DNA of 64,000 bases from an uncultured Eubacteriales bacterium (GCA_900320085.1 ONRC01000002.1:62001-126000), one strand, 5' to 3'. Positions 44,002 through 53,255 are shown, counted from the stretch's first letter. Notes: generated by a model not told the origin, from the sequence alone. A program made the numbers and translations.

Positions 44002-45306
44002 TTATTTCAGCCGATCCAGGAAAGTGGTCACCTTCGCTTCACTCACCCACTGCTGGATGGTGGAGTCGGTCAGTTCATTCTTCTTGGTGGTCAGCAGTTC
44101 ATTGGAAATGCTTTCGCGCACGGTTTCCAGATCCACGGGGCCTTCCTGCACGTCAGAAACGTACTTGATGATGTGGTAGCCGTAGGTGGATTCCACAGGC
44201 TCGCTCACGTCGCCCACGTTGGCAAGCGCCATGGCGCCGGTGACAAAGGGCTCCACGAAGTAAGCGTAGCCTTCCCGGATGGCATAGCCTTCCTCAGGCA
44301 TATGGTCGGTGCTGTATTCGGTGATCAGGGCGTCAAAGTCCGCGCCTTCGGCGGTCGCTTTGGCGTACACTTCGTCGGCCTTCACCTTCGCGTTGGCCAG
44401 TCCGACGGCCTTGGTGGAGTCATAAGTGGCCTGAGCGGCGTCCACGGCGGCCTGCAGGGCGTCCTTATCGGCGTCCGCGGCGGCGTTGGTCAGGGCGTCC
44501 TGGGCTTCGGAAAGAGCGGTCTGGGCATCGTCAGCGGCCTTGGTGTCCTCGTCGGAAATACCCACCAGGATGTGCTTGACCATGCGGTAGCCAGCGGGAG
44601 CGTAATATACCGCGGTGCCGTTCATCAGGTTATAGCCGTAGGTGTCGGGATTGGATTCCATGGTGGCCTTGGCGGCTTCCACCTTGGCGTCGTAATCGGC
44701 TTTGATCTCTTCTTCGGTCACGGCCACGTCCTTCACGATGTCTTCCCGCACCTTTTCCACCGCCACTTCTTCCATCGCGGCGTTCAGGAAATCTTCATAG
44801 GTGGCGCGTCCATCCACGGTCTTGACATCGCTGTGCTCGGAAACGTACTTTTCGGCGGCGGCGGTCAGCTCATCGCCTTCCAGGCCGCTGTTGGGCATGT
44901 AAGAGCTGATGACGGACTGGAGGAAGGAATCGTAGTATTCCTTGGCGTGCTCTTCGGCGTGGGCCTTTTCTTCATCGGTCAATTCCGTCATGCCCAGGGC
45001 CGCGGCCTTCTGCTTGAGCACCAGGTTCTGGGTGTACGCCTCGACGACCTGGTTGGTCACGGTCGCTTCGTCAGTGGGATACATGGCGCCGTAGCCATAG
45101 TAAGAGGAGAAGAGCTGATTGTAATACTCGTTCTGGGCGATCTGGTTCTGCACGGCGGCGGAAATAACCCGCTTGGTCACGGTTTCGCCGTTCACGTCGA
45201 TAATGACGCGGGCGTTATCCTTTTCTTCATCCTTGGACACCAGCGCGCAGCCGCTGAGCACCATCATGACAGCCAGCAGCAGGGCCAGCACACTCTTTTT
45301 CCGCAT
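44002..45306 (-). CDS. Lipoprotein foldase, parvulin-type peptidyl-prolyl isomerase
   Basis: A 434-residue lipoprotein. The signal peptide ends in the lipobox LSGC (Cys at residue 20). A SurA/PrsA-like N-terminal region (about 40-240) is followed by the PPIC domain, which starts at HILVGI near 244 and ends at YGYHIIKYV near 378. An Ala-rich coiled-coil of about 50 residues (about 250-302) is inserted inside the PPIC domain, after the first strand; PrsA lacks it. The gene helps fold exported proteins. It is the last gene of the mutS-mutL unit, separated by a heptamer repeat, and also has its own promoter. AGGAG lies 12 bases before the ATG. Confidence 0.88.
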   Translation of the reverse strand: MRKKSVLALLLAVMMVLSGCALVSKDEEKDNARVIIDVNGETVTKRVISAAVQNQIAQNEYYNQLFSSYYGYGAMYPTDEATVTNQVVEAYTQNLVLKQKAAALGMTELTDEEKAHAEEHAKEYYDSFLQSVISSYMPNSGLEGDELTAAAEKYVSEHSDVKTVDGRATYEDFLNAAMEEVAVEKVREDIVKDVAVTEEEIKADYDAKVEAAKATMESNPDTYGYNLMNGTAVYYAPAGYRMVKHILVGISDEDTKAADDAQTALSEAQDALTNAAADADKDALQAAVDAAQATYDSTKAVGLANAKVKADEVYAKATAEGADFDALITEYSTDHMPEEGYAIREGYAYFVEPFVTGAMALANVGDVSEPVESTYGYHIIKYVSDVQEGPVDLETVRESISNELLTTKKNELTDSTIQQWVSEAKVTTFLDRLK

Positions 45307-45349
45307 GGTAAAAACATCTCCTAACGTATTTGTTCAGGGCAACGACCCT

Positions 45350-45378
45350 ATTATACAGGAAAGAAGCCAAAACAGCAA
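45350..45378 (-). promoter_or_regulatory. Promoter of the ppiC gene
   Basis: On the minus strand, TTGCTG (45378-45373), a 17-base spacer and TATAAT (45355-45350). Confidence 0.75.
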
Positions 45379-45397
45379 GCACTTTTTTAGGTAAAAG

Positions 45398-45520
45398 GCT
45401 GGAGGTAGGAAGTAGGAGGTAGGAGGTTTATTTTGATCCAATAATTCAGAAAGTGAATCTGCAAAGTGTGGTTATAACAATATCAACCTCCTACCTCCTA
45501 CTTCCAACCTCCTACCTCAG
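45398..45520. repeat. Heptamer inverted repeat, family B, copy 3
   Basis: The left arm (45401-45435) has GGTAGGA-type units ending in GGTTTATTTTG; the right arm (45481-45516) has CTCCTAC-type units. The loop is about 45 bases. The mutL stop codon (45517-45519) lies at the arm edge. The ppiC promoter is just to its left. Confidence 0.88.
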
Positions 45521-47469
45521 CTTTGTATTCTCCTGAACCGCTTATCCAGCTCCGCGTGGGTGAGCTGCACCATGAGGGGGCGGCCATGGGGGCAGGTGGG
45601 CGTGACCTTCTGGTCGATCACGTCCCGGATGAGCTGGACCACGCTGTCCTCCGGCAGGCGTTCGCCGCCCTTGACCGCATGCTTGCAGGCCATCTGGATG
45701 ACCCGGCTGGTGCGGTCGGCGGGCGTTGCGGAGGGGTTGTCCATCAGTTCATCCAGCGCTTCCCGCAGGCAGGTTTCCGCCTGGGGCTGGCCCAGGATGA
45801 TGGGCACGCCGCGCAGCTGCACGGAGGTGTCGCCGAAGGGCGACAGGTCAAAGCCCGCTTTCATCAGCGTTTCCTGGTTTTCCTCAAAGCAGGCGTATTC
45901 CTGGGGGCTCAGGTTGATCACCTGCGGGATCAGCATGGCCTGGCTGGCAGGCGCGGCGGCGGTTTCCTTCATGAACTTTTCGTATAAAAGCCGCTCGTGC
46001 ACCGCGTGCTGGTCGGAGAGGATCAGCAGGTCGCCGTACTCCATGATGATGTAGGTGTTGAACGCCACGCCCAGCACCCGGATGGGCTTTTGCCGGAATT
46101 GCTGCTCCACCATCGGCTGCTCCATTTGCTCAGCTTCCGGCTCCTTTGGAAGGGGTATCGGCTTTTGTTCCGGGATCGGTTCAGGCCGCCGGGGCGGCAG
46201 GACGGAACCGGCGGACTCATGCAGGGAATAAGGAGCGGGCCGTTCGATGGGCCGGAGCGGCAGCGGTTCCCGTTCGCGCGGCGGCAGGGCGGGAGAAAAG
46301 GAGGGAAGCGCGCCGTCCTCGGTGAAGGCGCTGAGGCGGCTGTCCCTGACCTGCTTCATCACCGGCGCGTCCTCCGGGGGCGGCACCGGTTCGCTGACCT
46401 GGATTTTCGCCGGGGCCGGGCTCACCTTGTCGGGCTGCACAAACATGGGCGGGATGGGCGGCGCTTCGTTGGTCTTTTCCAGCGTTTCAAACACGATGGT
46501 TTCCACCGCTTCCCGCACGCCGCGTTCGTCCTGGAACCGCACCTCCCACTTGTTGGGGTGCACGTTCACGTCGGCGTTTTCAAAGGGCATGGTCAGATGC
46601 AGCACGCACATGGGGAAGCGTCCGATGGTCACCCGCTGGCGGCAGGCGTTTTCCAGCGCAGTAGACAGCAGCGGGCTTTTCATGGCGCGGCCGTTCAGAT
46701 AAAAATGCTCATGGCTGCGGTTGCCGCGCCCCGCGTCCCCCACGCCCACGTAGCCCGACAGCATCACGCCGTTCATGTTCCCGTCGATCTTGGTGAGCAG
46801 CTTCAAGGTGTCCGTGCCGTAGACGCTCATGATGGCGCTGTCCAGCCGCCCGTCCCCCGCGCTGAAATAGACCAGCTTGCCGTCCGCCATGAAACGGAAG
46901 GAAATATTGGGGTGGCTTAGAATCATCCGGGCCATAAGTTCGCTGACGGCGGCGGTTTCGGTGGCGGGCTTTTTGAGGAACTTACGGCGCACCGGGGCAT
47001 TATAAAACAGCTCCTTCACGGTGAAGGTGGTGCCCTCCGGGCAGGCGGCGTCCTGAATGTCCAGAATGTCCCCGCCCTCGTTGCGCACCATCACGCCCAT
47101 CTCCTGCCCCTTGGCGCGGGTCTGGCAGGTGACCTTGCTGACCGCCGCGATGGAGGCCAGCGCCTCCCCCCGGAACCCCAGGGAGCGCACGCCATACAGG
47201 TCCTCCGCTGTGCGGATCTTGCTGGTGGCGTGGCGGGCGAAGGCCAGGCGGATGTCGCTGGGCTGGATGCCGCTGCCGTTGTCCGCCACCCGGAAGGAAG
47301 CAAGGCCTCCTTCCTTAATGTCCACGGTCACCGCTGTCGCTCCGGCGTCCATGCTGTTTTCCACCAGTTCTTTGATGGCCGCCGCCGGCCGTTCAACGAC
47401 TTCGCCCGCGGCGATCTGGCCGATCACTTCGGGGGGAAGCTGGCGGATGTGGTTCTGATTTTGTTCCAT
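45517..47469 (-). CDS. mutL: DNA mismatch repair protein MutL
   Basis: A 650-residue mismatch repair ATPase and endonuclease. The GHKL ATPase N-terminus has IAAGEVVERPAAAIKELVEN, DNGSGI and TSKI/GFRGEALASI motifs. A Pro-rich linker covers about 350-450. The C-terminal domain bears the latent endonuclease motif DQHAVHERLLYE (about 486) with CKHAVKGG and CPHGRP metal ligands, so it belongs to the nicking MutL class used by organisms without MutH. GGAGC lies 4 bases before the ATG. It follows mutS by 16 bases. Confidence 0.97.
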   Translation of the reverse strand: MEQNQNHIRQLPPEVIGQIAAGEVVERPAAAIKELVENSMDAGATAVTVDIKEGGLASFRVADNGSGIQPSDIRLAFARHATSKIRTAEDLYGVRSLGFRGEALASIAAVSKVTCQTRAKGQEMGVMVRNEGGDILDIQDAACPEGTTFTVKELFYNAPVRRKFLKKPATETAAVSELMARMILSHPNISFRFMADGKLVYFSAGDGRLDSAIMSVYGTDTLKLLTKIDGNMNGVMLSGYVGVGDAGRGNRSHEHFYLNGRAMKSPLLSTALENACRQRVTIGRFPMCVLHLTMPFENADVNVHPNKWEVRFQDERGVREAVETIVFETLEKTNEAPPIPPMFVQPDKVSPAPAKIQVSEPVPPPEDAPVMKQVRDSRLSAFTEDGALPSFSPALPPREREPLPLRPIERPAPYSLHESAGSVLPPRRPEPIPEQKPIPLPKEPEAEQMEQPMVEQQFRQKPIRVLGVAFNTYIIMEYGDLLILSDQHAVHERLLYEKFMKETAAAPASQAMLIPQVINLSPQEYACFEENQETLMKAGFDLSPFGDTSVQLRGVPIILGQPQAETCLREALDELMDNPSATPADRTSRVIQMACKHAVKGGERLPEDSVVQLIRDVIDQKVTPTCPHGRPLMVQLTHAELDKRFRRIQS

Positions 47470-47485
47470 AATTGCTCCGTTCTTG

Positions 47486-50083
47486 TTAAAGTTTCATCGC
47501 CTTTTCTTTCAGCAAAAACAGTTGGTTCAGCGCATCGATGGGCGTCATGGCCATCACGTCCAGCTTGCGGATTTCCTCGATGAATTCCGTCTTGGGGTAC
47601 TCCATCAAATCCACCTGCTCGTTCTTTTTCTTATGGCCCGCGCCTAAAATGTTCTGGCCGATGGTGTTGTTGGTCACGTCGTTGACCTGCAAGCGGGCCA
47701 TGATCTCCTGGGCCCGCGCCACCACGGGCCGGGGCACGCCGGCCAAATGGGCCACATAAATGCCGAAGCTCTTGTCCGCGCCGCCGGGCACGATCTTGCG
47801 CAGGAAGATGACCTCCTCCCCATGCTCCTTGACGGACACGCAGAAATTGTTGACCCCCTCCAGATGCCCCTCCAGCTCGGACAGCTCATGATAGTGGGTG
47901 GCGAACAGGGTCTTGGCCCCGGACTTCTTTTTATCGGCCAGGTATTCCACTGCCGCCCAGGCGATGGACAGGCCATCGAAGGTGGAGGTGCCGCGGCCGA
48001 TCTCGTCCAGGATGACCAGGGACTTGTTCGTGGCGTTCCGCAAAATATACGCCATTTCGCTCATTTCCACCATGAAGGTGGATTGGCCCGTAGCCAGATC
48101 GTCCGACGCGCCGACCCGGGTGTACACCCCGTCCACCAGGGAAATGCTGGCGGACTTGGCGGGCACGAAGGAGCCCATGTGGGCCATCAGCGTGATCAGC
48201 GCCACCTGGCGCATATAGGTGCTCTTGCCCGCCATGTTGGGGCCGGTGATGATCTGCACCCGCTTTTCGTCCCCGTCCAGGTGGGTGTCGTTGGGCACGA
48301 AGCCCTGGTCCGGCATGGACGCCTCCACCACGGGATGACGGCCTTCCTCAATGTCGATCGCCCCGTCCTCGGTAATTGCGGGCCGCACATAATGGTTGAT
48401 GAGCGCCACCCGGGCCAGGGACAAAAGCGCGTCCAGCGTCTTGTAAGCCAGGGCGGTGGACTGGAGCCGGGCCATGTTGGCGCTGATCTCGTCCCGGATG
48501 CCGTCAAACAGGACGATTTCCAGCCGCGCGGCCTTTTCCTGCGCGCCGGTGACCTTGCGCTCGATCTTCTGCAGTTCTTCGGTGGTGAAGCGCTCGGAAT
48601 TCGCCAGCGTCTGACGGGGGATATAGCGCAGGGGCACTTTGTCCCAATAAGACTTGGTGACCTCGATATAATAGCCGAACACCCGGTTGAAGCTGATGCG
48701 CAGGTTCTTGATGCCGGTTTCCTCCCGCTCCTTGGCTTCCAGCTCAGCAATCCACGCCTTGCCGTCGGAGGCGGCTTCCCGGTATTCGTCCAGCTCCTGG
48801 TTGTACCCAGCGCGGATGAAATTGCCGTCGGACAAAAGCAGCGGCGCGTCGGGGGAAATGCCCCGGCGCAGAAGGTCGGTCAGTTCCGGCAGGGGGTCCA
48901 GCAGGTCCTTGAGGAAGGACAGCGAATCGTCCGCCACGCCGGACAAAAGGTTCAGCACCTCCGGTGCCTTTTCCAGGGAACGCAGCAGGCTCAGGCAGTC
49001 CCGGGCGTTCAAGGTGTGGTAGCTTACCTTGGACAGCAGCCGCTCCATGTCGTACACTTGAGAAAGCTGCTCCCGCAGGTTTTCGGACAGCACATGCTGC
49101 TTGTACAGCGCTTCCACGGCGGACAGCCGGGCCTCGATTTTTTCCTTGTTCACCAGCGGCTTTTCCACCCAGGAACGCAGCAGCCGCCCGCCCATGGCCG
49201 TGACGGTCTGATCCAGGATGGAGAGCAGCGACCCCTTCATGGACCGGCCCCGGATGGTTTCGGTCAGCTCCAGGTTGCGGCGGGTGGAGGCGTCGAGGGG
49301 CATAATGTCGTTCTTTTCCAGCACGCGGACGCGGGAGATATGCTGCAACGCGTTTTTCTGCGTTTCGCTCAGATACCGCATCAGCGCGCCTGCCGCCTGG
49401 GCCGCCACGGACAGGGAAGCGTCCAGCCCCAGGGCCGTCATGGAATGCACCTGGAAATGGGAAAGCAGCGTTTCCTTCGCGTTGGCGCTCTGGTAAGCCG
49501 CGGCGGTATAATTCCGGCAAACGAGGGAGGAAGCGGGCTGCACGGCCTCCGGGCTGTTGGTGATGATTTCGCCGGGCGTCAGGGCGTCCAGGGCGGATTT
49601 GATGGCCTGGGGGGTATTTTCCACCTGCTGGGCGTAAAACTCGCCGGTGCTCACGTCACAGGCTGCGATGCCGCAGCGCCTGCCGTTGACGCAGACAGAG
49701 CACAGGAAGTTATTCCGCTTTTCGCCGATGACCGCGGAATCCGTCAGGGTGCCCGCCGTGACGATGCGGATAATGTCCCGCTCCACCAGGCCCTTGGCCA
49801 GGGCCGGGTCCTGCATCTGCTCGCCGATGGCCACCCGATACCCACGCTCCACCAGCCGCGCCACGTAGGTGTCCACCGCGTGGTAGGGCACGCCGCACAT
49901 GGGCGCCCGCTCCTCCAGGCCGCAGTCCTTGCCCGTCAGGGTCAGCTCCAATTCCCGGCTGGCGGTAATGGCGTCGTCAAAGAACATTTCGTAAAAATCC
50001 CCGACCCGGAAAAATAGCAGGGTGTCGGGGTTCTGTTCCTTGAGCTTCATATATTGCTGCATCATCGGAGACAGAGTCGCCAT
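47486..50083 (-). CDS. mutS: DNA mismatch repair protein MutS
   Basis: 865 residues, normal length. It recognises mismatches and recruits MutL. The mismatch-binding domain holds the Phe-x-Glu motif in FFRVGDFYEMF (residues 25-35). The ATPase domain has Walker A GPNMAGKSTYMRQV near 617, the EIGRGTSTFDGLSIAWA Walker B region and FATHYHELSELE. AAAGGAG lies 8 bases before the ATG. It precedes mutL in the minus operon, after gtrA. Confidence 0.97.
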   Translation of the reverse strand: MATLSPMMQQYMKLKEQNPDTLLFFRVGDFYEMFFDDAITASRELELTLTGKDCGLEERAPMCGVPYHAVDTYVARLVERGYRVAIGEQMQDPALAKGLVERDIIRIVTAGTLTDSAVIGEKRNNFLCSVCVNGRRCGIAACDVSTGEFYAQQVENTPQAIKSALDALTPGEIITNSPEAVQPASSLVCRNYTAAAYQSANAKETLLSHFQVHSMTALGLDASLSVAAQAAGALMRYLSETQKNALQHISRVRVLEKNDIMPLDASTRRNLELTETIRGRSMKGSLLSILDQTVTAMGGRLLRSWVEKPLVNKEKIEARLSAVEALYKQHVLSENLREQLSQVYDMERLLSKVSYHTLNARDCLSLLRSLEKAPEVLNLLSGVADDSLSFLKDLLDPLPELTDLLRRGISPDAPLLLSDGNFIRAGYNQELDEYREAASDGKAWIAELEAKEREETGIKNLRISFNRVFGYYIEVTKSYWDKVPLRYIPRQTLANSERFTTEELQKIERKVTGAQEKAARLEIVLFDGIRDEISANMARLQSTALAYKTLDALLSLARVALINHYVRPAITEDGAIDIEEGRHPVVEASMPDQGFVPNDTHLDGDEKRVQIITGPNMAGKSTYMRQVALITLMAHMGSFVPAKSASISLVDGVYTRVGASDDLATGQSTFMVEMSEMAYILRNATNKSLVILDEIGRGTSTFDGLSIAWAAVEYLADKKKSGAKTLFATHYHELSELEGHLEGVNNFCVSVKEHGEEVIFLRKIVPGGADKSFGIYVAHLAGVPRPVVARAQEIMARLQVNDVTNNTIGQNILGAGHKKKNEQVDLMEYPKTEFIEEIRKLDVMAMTPIDALNQLFLLKEKAMKL

Positions 50084-50120
50084 GTTGGATTGCTCCTTTG
50101 CGTTGGTATAGGGGAATGGT

Positions 50121-50531
50121 TCACGCTTTCTTTCTGAACACGATCAGCTTGCTGGCCACATAGTTCAGCACGATCACGACGATGTTCACCGCGATTTTCA
50201 CGATCAGGTCGTTCCAATGCAGCACGTCCACCATCACATACATCCCCAGCCAGTCCAGCACGCCGGTGCCCAGGCGGCACAGATAGAAGGAAACACCTTC
50301 TTTGATGATTTCATTCCGGGTCTTTGCTTCGCTGTGGAACACCCATTTGCGGTTGGTCACATAGGCGAACAGCACTGCCAGCACCCAGGCGATTACGGTG
50401 CTTGGCACCGTGGGCAGCCCCAGCGGGTGAGCCAAAAGCCAGTACGCGGCAATGTTGACCAGCGTGGTCAGCACGCCGAAGATCATGTAGGGAATCATGT
50501 CGCGGTACTTGTCATAGAGTTGTTTGAACAT
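50121..50531 (-). CDS. GtrA-like membrane protein
   Basis: A 136-residue protein with four membrane segments and the GtrA signature TNRKWVFHSEA, plus the terminal NYVASKLIVFRKK. GtrA members flip or support transfer of a polyprenyl-linked sugar in cell-envelope glycosylation. The start MFKQLY at 50531 has GAGG upstream. It follows a GT2 glycosyltransferase gene by 16 bases; such GT2-GtrA pairs make and move undecaprenyl-phosphate-sugar. It sits between that gene and mutS, in an otherwise DNA-repair operon. Confidence 0.9.
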   Translation of the reverse strand: MFKQLYDKYRDMIPYMIFGVLTTLVNIAAYWLLAHPLGLPTVPSTVIAWVLAVLFAYVTNRKWVFHSEAKTRNEIIKEGVSFYLCRLGTGVLDWLGMYVMVDVLHWNDLIVKIAVNIVVIVLNYVASKLIVFRKKA

Positions 50532-50547
50532 TTCTTTCCTCGTTCTG

Positions 50548-51273
50548 TCAGGCCTGCACATTGTCCTTCATGTTCTTGCGCAGCCTGCTGAAATCCTTCA
50601 TAGCCTGCCATCCGATCTTCACAATCCGCTTCAGATTCAGGGAGTTTTTTCCCTTGACGCGGGGTTTGAAGGAGATGGGCAGGAATTTCAGCTTTTCCTG
50701 ATACCGGGCGAAATAGGCCGTCAGCATGATGTTGGGGATATAAAAATCCCAGGGCAGGCGGACGATATATTTTTTGACGATTTCCGTCCGCATCAGGCGG
50801 AAGGGCGCGTTGGCGTCCGGCACCTTCACGCCGAAGTAGAGCCGCAGCAGCAGGCAGACCACTTTTTCCACAAACGCCCGCTGCGCCCCGTCGCCGCGCT
50901 TGGTTCGATAGCCGATCACTGCGTCGTATTGATTCCGCTCGTTCCAGAAACCATCAAACTCGCCGGGATTCGTCTGGCCGTCGGCATCCGTCTGAAAGAC
51001 CCAATCCGCGCCGTGTTCGATGGCATAGCGATAGCCATACAGCACCGCGGAGCCATGGCCCCCGTTTGTCTTCGTGAGCGGGATAAGCAGCGGCCTGTCC
51101 TTGGCCATGTCGCAAAGCAGCGCATTGGTATCGTCCTTTGACCCGTCGTCGATCACGACCAGGCGCGAGCCCTCTCCCCCATACCGCTCCACGATGGGAT
51201 ACCAGTCCGCCACGCAGGCGGTGATGTTTTCCGCTTCGTTGTAAGCGGGAATGACAATGTATAGCGTATCCAT
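50548..51273 (-). CDS. GT2 family glycosyltransferase (DPM/GtrB-like)
   Basis: A 241-residue family 2 glycosyltransferase. VIPAYNEAENI at residues 8-18, the nucleotide-binding VIDDGSKDDT, and TDADGQ (DxD motif) near 96 match polyprenyl-phosphate glycosyltransferases. No C-terminal membrane segments are present; the GtrA partner supplies them. AAGG lies 6 bases before the ATG. The gene lies between ylbF and gtrA. The sugar added cannot be told. Confidence 0.9.
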   Translation of the reverse strand: MDTLYIVIPAYNEAENITACVADWYPIVERYGGEGSRLVVIDDGSKDDTNALLCDMAKDRPLLIPLTKTNGGHGSAVLYGYRYAIEHGADWVFQTDADGQTNPGEFDGFWNERNQYDAVIGYRTKRGDGAQRAFVEKVVCLLLRLYFGVKVPDANAPFRLMRTEIVKKYIVRLPWDFYIPNIMLTAYFARYQEKLKFLPISFKPRVKGKNSLNLKRIVKIGWQAMKDFSRLRKNMKDNVQA

Positions 51274-51285
51274 TTTATGCCTTGA

Positions 51286-51681
51286 TCAGCCGCATCCGCC
51301 GCAGGCAGAGCAGTTGCCGCTGCAGCCGCCCTGGCTGCCGCCGGGATTCAGCGCGGCGGAGAGCTCGCCGTTGACCGCGCTCATCATGTCCGAAAAGCCC
51401 TTCCGCGCCTGCTGCAAAGCCTGGTACAGGGGCTGGGTCTTGATCTGCTGCTGCACCTCGTCCAGGTCGCGGGTCAGGGAACCGATCTTGTCAAAGTCCG
51501 GTTCGTTCTTGAGGGTCGCGTCCTCGATGTCCCGATGGATGCTGTCGTACTGCTTAAAGAGTTCCTGCAACCCCTCGTCCTGCCCGGCGGCGTCCTCGGT
51601 GGCGCGCATGGTGATGTATTCGGGGGACTGGGCGATGATGGATGCCAATTCCTTGGCCTTTTCGATAACGGCTTGGCTCAT
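51286..51681 (-). CDS. ylbF: YlbF/YmcA (RicF/RicA) family protein
   Basis: A 131-residue helical protein of the YlbF/YmcA family. Its C-terminal tail CSGNCSACGGCG is Cys-rich, as in Bacillus RicF, where such residues bind a 4Fe-4S cluster in the Ric complex. The helical core with QAVIEKAKELASIIAQSPEY and the GLQELFKQYDSI part is typical. The partner RicT is encoded at 26 kb. GGAGCAACG precedes the ATG by about 8 bases. A second family member (RicA) is not in this window. Confidence 0.88.
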   Translation of the reverse strand: MSQAVIEKAKELASIIAQSPEYITMRATEDAAGQDEGLQELFKQYDSIHRDIEDATLKNEPDFDKIGSLTRDLDEVQQQIKTQPLYQALQQARKGFSDMMSAVNGELSAALNPGGSQGGCSGNCSACGGCG

Positions 51682-51716
51682 TTTTTCGTTGCTCCTTCTA
51701 AAATGATTGTTGGGGT

Positions 51717-51823
51717 GAGAGTTCAGAGTACAGAGTGAAGATGTTTTAGTGTGTCCGCTTGTCGGTCTGTGATTGTGATAAACGATATAAATCTGAAGTC
51801 TGTACTCTGAACTCTGCGCTCTG
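51717..51823. repeat. Heptamer inverted repeat, family C, copy 3
   Basis: The left arm (51717-51742) has GAGAGTTC AGAGTAC AGAGTGA; the right arm (51785-51823) has GTACTCT, GAACTCT and GCGCTCT units. The right arm abuts the miaB stop codon (51824-51826). The loop is about 42 bases. Confidence 0.87.
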
Positions 51824-53227
51824 TTAGATTTTGCCTTTCAGCGTCGTTTTGCTGGCCGCGGTGATTTTGACTGGTACGATCCTGCCGATCATGTCCGCGC
51901 TGCCCTCAAAGTTGACGCTGATATTGCGGGAGGTTTTGCCGGTGAACTGGCTTTCGTCGCGCTTGCTCTGGCCCGTCACCAGCACGCTTTCGGTTCTGCC
52001 GATCATCTCCGCAAAGCGCATTTGGGTCATTTCCTCCTGGAGGGCGATCAGGCGCTCGATGCGTTCCGTGGCCAGGGCGGGGTCGATGCGGCCCGACATC
52101 TCGGCGGCGCGGGTGCCCACCCGGGGAGAATAGATGAAGGTAAAGGCGCTGTCGTAACCCACCTGCCGCACCAAGTCCATGGTATCCTCAAAGTCCCGGT
52201 CCGTTTCGCCGGGGAAGGCCACGATGATGTCCGTGGTCAGGCCCACATCCGGGGCCGCCTTGCGGATCTTTTCCACCTTCTCCAGGTAGCTTTCCCGGGT
52301 GTATTTCCGGTTCATGGCCTGCAAAATGGCGTTGCTGCCGCTTTGCACGGGCAAATGCAGATGGCGGCACAGGGCGGGGTTTTCCGCCATTTCCGCAATC
52401 AGCTCGTCGGATAAATCCTTGGGGTGACTGGTCATGAACCGCACCCGGGGAATGCCCGTTTCGGTCACGCGGCGAAGCAGCTGCGGGAAGGTGACGCCGC
52501 CCGGCACGTCGTTGCCGTAGGAATTCACGTTCTGCCCCAGCAGCATGATTTCCTGAACGCCCTGTTTTTTCAGCGCTTCCACCTCGCGCACGATGTCGTC
52601 CGCCGTGCGGCTGCGCTCCCGGCCCCGTACGTAAGGCACGATGCAGTAGGAGCAGAAGTTGTTGCAGCCGTACATGATGGTCACATAGGACTGGAAGAGG
52701 CTTTCCCTGCGGATGGGCAGGTCCTCGGCGATGGTGCTCTGCTCCTCCGGCACGGCCACCACCCGGCGGCGGGTTTCCGCGGCGCGGTACAAAAGCTCCG
52801 GCAGCTGGTGAATGTTGCCGGTGCCGAAGGCCACGTCCACGAAGGGGTACTGCCGCAGCAGCTTTTCCGCCATGCCCGGCTCCTGCACCATGCAGCCGCA
52901 TACGCCGATGAGCATGTGGGGCCGCTCCTTTTTGACCTCCTTGAGCCAGGTCACGTTGCCCAGGGCCTTGCGCTCGGCGTTGTCCCGGATGCAGCAAGTG
53001 TTGTGCAGCACGAAGTCCGCTTCTTCCTTCCGGGGGGCGGGCGTCATCCCCATGCCGTCCAGCATCCCCGCCAGCTTTTCGGAATCGTGGGCGTTCATCT
53101 GGCAGCCGTAGGTGACGATAAAGTAGGTTTGGGGGCGTTCGGGAAGCTGTTTGAATTCCTCCGCGAACTGCCGCTGGGACAGGAGTTCTTCTTCTGGAAT
53201 GTGGATGATTTCATCGCGCTTGTTCAT
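51824..53227 (-). CDS. miaB: tRNA 2-methylthio-N6-dimethylallyladenosine synthase MiaB
   Basis: A 467-residue radical SAM methylthiotransferase that modifies A37 of tRNAs already isopentenylated by MiaA (encoded at 58.8 kb). The N-terminal UPF0004 domain has TYGCQMN, NTCCIRDNA and GVCGCM with three Fe-S cysteines. The radical SAM CxxxCxxC is in YGCNNFCSYCIVPY. A C-terminal TRAM domain is present. GAGG lies 6 bases before the ATG. It begins 29 bases from the palindromic element that abuts the rng end. Confidence 0.96.
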   Translation of the reverse strand: MNKRDEIIHIPEEELLSQRQFAEEFKQLPERPQTYFIVTYGCQMNAHDSEKLAGMLDGMGMTPAPRKEEADFVLHNTCCIRDNAERKALGNVTWLKEVKKERPHMLIGVCGCMVQEPGMAEKLLRQYPFVDVAFGTGNIHQLPELLYRAAETRRRVVAVPEEQSTIAEDLPIRRESLFQSYVTIMYGCNNFCSYCIVPYVRGRERSRTADDIVREVEALKKQGVQEIMLLGQNVNSYGNDVPGGVTFPQLLRRVTETGIPRVRFMTSHPKDLSDELIAEMAENPALCRHLHLPVQSGSNAILQAMNRKYTRESYLEKVEKIRKAAPDVGLTTDIIVAFPGETDRDFEDTMDLVRQVGYDSAFTFIYSPRVGTRAAEMSGRIDPALATERIERLIALQEEMTQMRFAEMIGRTESVLVTGQSKRDESQFTGKTSRNISVNFEGSADMIGRIVPVKITAASKTTLKGKI

Positions 53228-53255
53228 CGTTTACCTCAATTATCATGCTTTTCCC

